From Shinella kummerowiae (lineage in GTDB: Bacteria > Pseudomonadota > Alphaproteobacteria > Rhizobiales > Rhizobiaceae), in contig NZ_WUMK01000013.1 of NCBI RefSeq assembly GCF_009827055.1, positions 1 to 64,000 of the forward strand: DNA of 64,000 nucleotides, read 5' to 3'. Positions within the stretch are counted from its first letter, which is position 1; each line of letters opens with the position of its first letter. Under the pieces are notes generated by a model. The model had not been told where the DNA came from and did no database searches. It worked only from the letters and a program-made list of their open reading frames with translations. A program made the translations under genes and the position numbers. This document shows positions 61,683 to 64,000 of the stretch, piece by piece.

Positions 61683-61722
61683 GTGGTAGAAAGCCCCCTC
61701 ATCCGGCTGCCGCCACCTTCTC

Positions 61723-61815
61723 CCCGCGAGCGGGGCGAAGGGATGTGCCGCACCGTTTTCCTGCATTCTACTGCCCTCTGGGGCACGTCCCCTCTCCCCG
61801 CCTGCGGGGAGAGGG
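61723..61815. repeat. GC-rich dispersed palindromes after the amidase gene
   Basis: CCCCGC-ga-GCGGGG (61723-61736) and CCCTCTCCCCGC-ct-GCGGGGAGAGGG (61790-61815) with flanks CCCCTCATCC and GGGTGAGGGG, a well-known rhizobial intergenic repeat type distinct from the ATCCTCGGG family. Could also stop transcription from both sides. Confidence 0.75.
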
Positions 61816-61853
61816 CTAGGGTGAGGGGCAAGCTGCTTGTCTAAGGGGCGCCT

Positions 61854-62555
61854 TCAAAACTGCCGGACGATATTTTCCCTGAAAGCCTCGATATGCTCGC
61901 GGATCGCCTTTTCCGCCTGGTCGGGGTCACGCTTGCGGATGCCCTCCACCACTGCCGCATGCTGTTCGCACACGCGCACATGGTGCTCGTTGGAGCGCAG
62001 CGAGATGAACCAGAGCCGCGTCGAGCGGTCATGCAGGTTGCCCATGATGTCGGGCAGCATGGAATTGCGCGAACTTGCGGCAAGAAGGGCGTGGAACGCG
62101 CGGTCGAGGTTCATCATGGCCTCGATTTCGCGGTCCTTGGCGGCCTGCCAGGTGGCGTCGAGGTTTTCCGAGAGGCGGGCGATATCGGCGGGCTCGGCCA
62201 GTTCCGCCACCCTTCGCACACAATAGGCCTCATTGACGAGGCGCACGTCGATGATGTCGAAGATTTCGTTCAGGCTGATGGGCTTCACCATGATGCCCTT
62301 GCGCGGCAGCACGTCGATCAGCCCGTCCGCCGCCAGCCGGTCGATGGCCTGGTGGACGGGCGTGCGGCCGATGTTGAGCTCGGTGCTCAGCACGCCCTCA
62401 CTCAGCACCTCGCCCGGCTTGAGATCGCAGGTGATGATGCGGCGCTTGATAGCCTCGTAAGCCATATCGCGCAGGGAGACGACGGGGTCGCCGCGCCTGC
62501 GCCGGGTGGGAGATGCATCGTCGGTCTCGGCAGTCTCATCGGCCGTCATCGTCAT
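61854..62555 (-). CDS. GntR-family (FadR-type) regulator
   Basis: A 233-aa regulator: winged helix SLRDMAYEAIKRRIITCDLKPGEVLSEGVLSTELNIGRTPVHQAI and an FCD ligand domain (DVRLVNEAYCVRRVAELA, LDRAFHALLAASSRN, REHIEAFRENI). It sits within the catabolic cluster and probably binds the shared palindromes at 57584 and 63405. GAAGGA lies before the chosen ATG. Confidence 0.86.
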   Translation of the reverse strand: MTMTADETAETDDASPTRRRRGDPVVSLRDMAYEAIKRRIITCDLKPGEVLSEGVLSTELNIGRTPVHQAIDRLAADGLIDVLPRKGIMVKPISLNEIFDIIDVRLVNEAYCVRRVAELAEPADIARLSENLDATWQAAKDREIEAMMNLDRAFHALLAASSRNSMLPDIMGNLHDRSTRLWFISLRSNEHHVRVCEQHAAVVEGIRKRDPDQAEKAIREHIEAFRENIVRQF

Positions 62556-62650
62556 GTCCGGTTTTCCTTCACTCGCAGCCCGTGAGGGCCGGCAGGCCGA
62601 TTCATATCGACTTGCCGGACCGAGACAAGCGGAACGCCCCTGTCGGGGAA

Positions 62651-63337
62651 TCACCCCGCGATGGGCAACGTTTTCACGTCATAGCCGAAAGCGATCTTGC
62701 GTTGCAAAACCGGATCCTCCAGTTCGCCCTCGAAGCGCGTGCCCGGACGCACGCCGCCGATGGCAGGCATGGTGCCGCCGAACATGGCGGTGCCATCGGG
62801 GAGCGTTCCATCCGCCGCCCAGCCGCCGATCAGGTTCGCCGGCGCCAGAAGGCCGGAGAGCGGGCCTTCCTGGTAGAGCACGCGCACGCCGTCGATGACC
62901 GCGTGGCTGCGCAGGATCAGGTCGTCCCAATGGTCCGCCACCTCCTCGAAGGGCCAGACGGTGGTGGCGACCGGCTTGTCGCAGACCTGCTTTGACACCG
63001 TAACGCCATAGGTTTCCACCTTGCGGTCGGTATGGTCGGAGCCGACGCCGACATGCAGCTTGCCATCCTTGGCGATCAGCAGGGCCTCCACCTCGCCGCT
63101 GCCGGCTCCGCCGGCGTCCTCGATGGCCTCGGCCGTGGAAAGCCGCGCGGCGGCGACGCGGTAATAGGTCGGGGTTGCGGCGGGACGGGCGACGCCGAGC
63201 GCCTCGAGCTCGCGGATATGATGCTCCATCGCTTCCTTGTTGCGGCCGGCCCAGCCGGCGATCACCAGATTTTCGACGTCGACCGTGACCGGCGTGCGGC
63301 CGTCGCGGCTTTCCAGCGTGAGATTGAGTGTCGTCAT
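62651..63337 (-). CDS. DUF2848 family protein (FAH-like fold)
   Basis: A 228-aa protein with the DUF2848 pattern: LVIAGWAGRNKEAMEHHIREL, VGSDHTDRKVE and GPLSGLLAPANLIG, ending FEGELEDPVLQRKIAFGY. The last part resembles fumarylacetoacetate-hydrolase-like enzymes. Function unknown; by place, a hydrolase or decarboxylase of the cluster's intermediates. Upstream of GntR on the same strand, 95 bp apart. Confidence 0.8.
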   Translation of the reverse strand: MTTLNLTLESRDGRTPVTVDVENLVIAGWAGRNKEAMEHHIRELEALGVARPAATPTYYRVAAARLSTAEAIEDAGGAGSGEVEALLIAKDGKLHVGVGSDHTDRKVETYGVTVSKQVCDKPVATTVWPFEEVADHWDDLILRSHAVIDGVRVLYQEGPLSGLLAPANLIGGWAADGTLPDGTAMFGGTMPAIGGVRPGTRFEGELEDPVLQRKIAFGYDVKTLPIAG

Positions 63338-63404
63338 GTGCAGTTACTCCCTAGACAGCCGTCCCGGCTACTTGCTAACATCGCTTTGCTACAAAATTAA
63401 ATGT

Positions 63405-63420
63405 CAGTGATATTTCACTG
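63405..63420. promoter_or_regulatory. Candidate GntR operator copy 2
   Basis: CAGTGATATTTCACTG, with perfect 6-bp arms, in the divergent gap between the DUF2848 gene and the ABC binding-protein gene. It is the near twin of the site at 57584. Confidence 0.62.
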
Positions 63421-63589
63421 CAGTTTTATCTTGCATATGAAATGCGATTACGCAATCATCAAAAACAGGGCGCAGGACGAGGAAAACCAACGCCGAATTC
63501 AGCTCCGGAGCCTCGCTCCGGGCGGCGATGCCGCATGGCCGAAAAAACCGGAACCCGGCGCAGAGCCCGGGCCAAAAAGAGGGAATGAG

Positions 63590-64000
63590 ATGATCAGCTA
63601 CCGAAACATTCTTTGCTCGGCCGTTGCGGCCGCAGCCTTGCTCGCTGGCCCGGCGCTGGCCGAAGACAAGCCCGCCGCCCTTGGCGTCGGCGTGTTCAGC
63701 TTCACCTCCGGCGGCACCGCCGCCTATGGCAAGCCGGGGCGCGACGCCGCCGAACTGATGATCGAGCGCATCAACGCCAAGGGTGGCATCGGCGGCGTGC
63801 CGCTGTCCGCTACCTATGTCGACGAGGGCCAGGGCACCGAGGGTGTGATCGCCGAATACCGCAAGCTCGCGGGCGATGCCGCGACAGAGGTGATGATCGC
63901 CGCCCTGTCCTCCGGAAACTGCATGGCGCTTGCCCCGGTCAGCGATCAAATGAAGGTGCCGACCGTCGGCTGGAACTGCGACACGCACCAGCTCTACCTC
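63590..64000 (+). CDS. Branched-chain-amino-acid-type ABC substrate-binding protein (5' part)
   Basis: The first 137 codons run to the window edge. A signal peptide (ILCSAVAAAALLAGPALA) is followed by LGVGVFSFTSGGTAAYGKPG, AELMIERINAKGGIGGVPL and VMIAALSSGNCMALAPVSDQ, the LivJ/Peripla_BP_6 pattern. ATG at 63590 with AGAGGGA upstream. It is probably the uptake receptor for the compound handled by the hydroxylase/amidase cluster. Confidence 0.85.
   Translation, partial: MISYRNILCSAVAAAALLAGPALAEDKPAALGVGVFSFTSGGTAAYGKPGRDAAELMIERINAKGGIGGVPLSATYVDEGQGTEGVIAEYRKLAGDAATEVMIAALSSGNCMALAPVSDQMKVPTVGWNCDTHQLYL

Overview
The window comes from a high-GC alphaproteobacterium, most likely a Rhizobiaceae member (Rhizobium/Ensifer/Shinella type). 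This rests on protein style, ATGA-coupled operons, a TTAACCAT-type CtrA box, dispersed palindromes of the ATCCTCGGG-cttga-CCCGAGGAT type, a DUF1127 gene next to a 'cuckoo' anti-Shine-Dalgarno RNA, and alternative-pathway spermidine genes. Genus assignment is inference.

Region 1 (about 0.1-17.3 kb): a nonulosonic-acid gene island on the + strand, visibly lower in GC and with different codon use from the rest. It encodes a near-complete legionaminic-acid route of the Campylobacter GDP-sugar type: PtmE-like nucleotidyltransferase, LegB dehydratase, LegC aminotransferase, LegH acetyltransferase, LegG hydrolysing 2-epimerase, LegI synthase, LegF/PtmB CMP-transferase, and PtmF/PtmA oxidoreductases. 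Woven in are enzymes not in the textbook pathway: a GNAT, a PIG-L deacetylase, two more Gfo/Idh/MocA oxidoreductases, an SGNH hydrolase, a large GT-B-like protein, and a protein with the motif order of GT29 (eukaryotic-type) sialyltransferases. Most genes overlap by 4 bp. The island ends at a decayed IS3-family transposase (17.4-17.8 kb), which fits horizontal acquisition.

Region 2 (18-24.3 kb): housekeeping and accessory genes: YegP-like protein, XRE-cupin regulator divergent from an omega-amino-acid transaminase, a short ModE-like regulator, a VOC protein, and modABC on the minus strand with dyads upstream of modA and a strong stem between modA and modB.

Region 3 (24.3-37.3 kb): a chemotaxis-type operon (STAS, CheY, CheA, CheW, two near-duplicate MCPs, CheW, CheR, CheB) with a divergent soluble receptor-like protein upstream and an orphan ParA ATPase downstream. 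Next comes a minus-strand unit of a DUF1127 gene followed by four hairpins displaying CCUCCUCC loops, a CcsR/alpha-r14-type RNA.

Region 4 (37.4-54.5 kb): mixed genes: class I/II aminotransferase with divergent XRE-cupin regulator, ChrA chromate transporter, ArsR/SRPBCC/GFA set, GlxA-type AraC regulator with a GST, an FAD/GcvT-type dimethylglycine-dehydrogenase-like enzyme behind a structured leader, a cytosine-deaminase-like amidohydrolase, two L,D-transpeptidases, and a metal block (PCuAC-like, MerR, SCO1, Zn/Cd P-type ATPase).

Region 5 (54.5-64 kb): carboxynorspermidine decarboxylase and dehydrogenase behind a 0.5-kb leader with a short ORF and stacked hairpins. Then comes a catabolic cluster (flavin reductase, HpaB-type hydroxylase, cupin, amidase, GntR regulator, DUF2848 protein, start of a branched-chain-amino-acid-type ABC binding protein). 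Near-identical 16-bp palindromes bracket this cluster and are a likely operator for its GntR protein.
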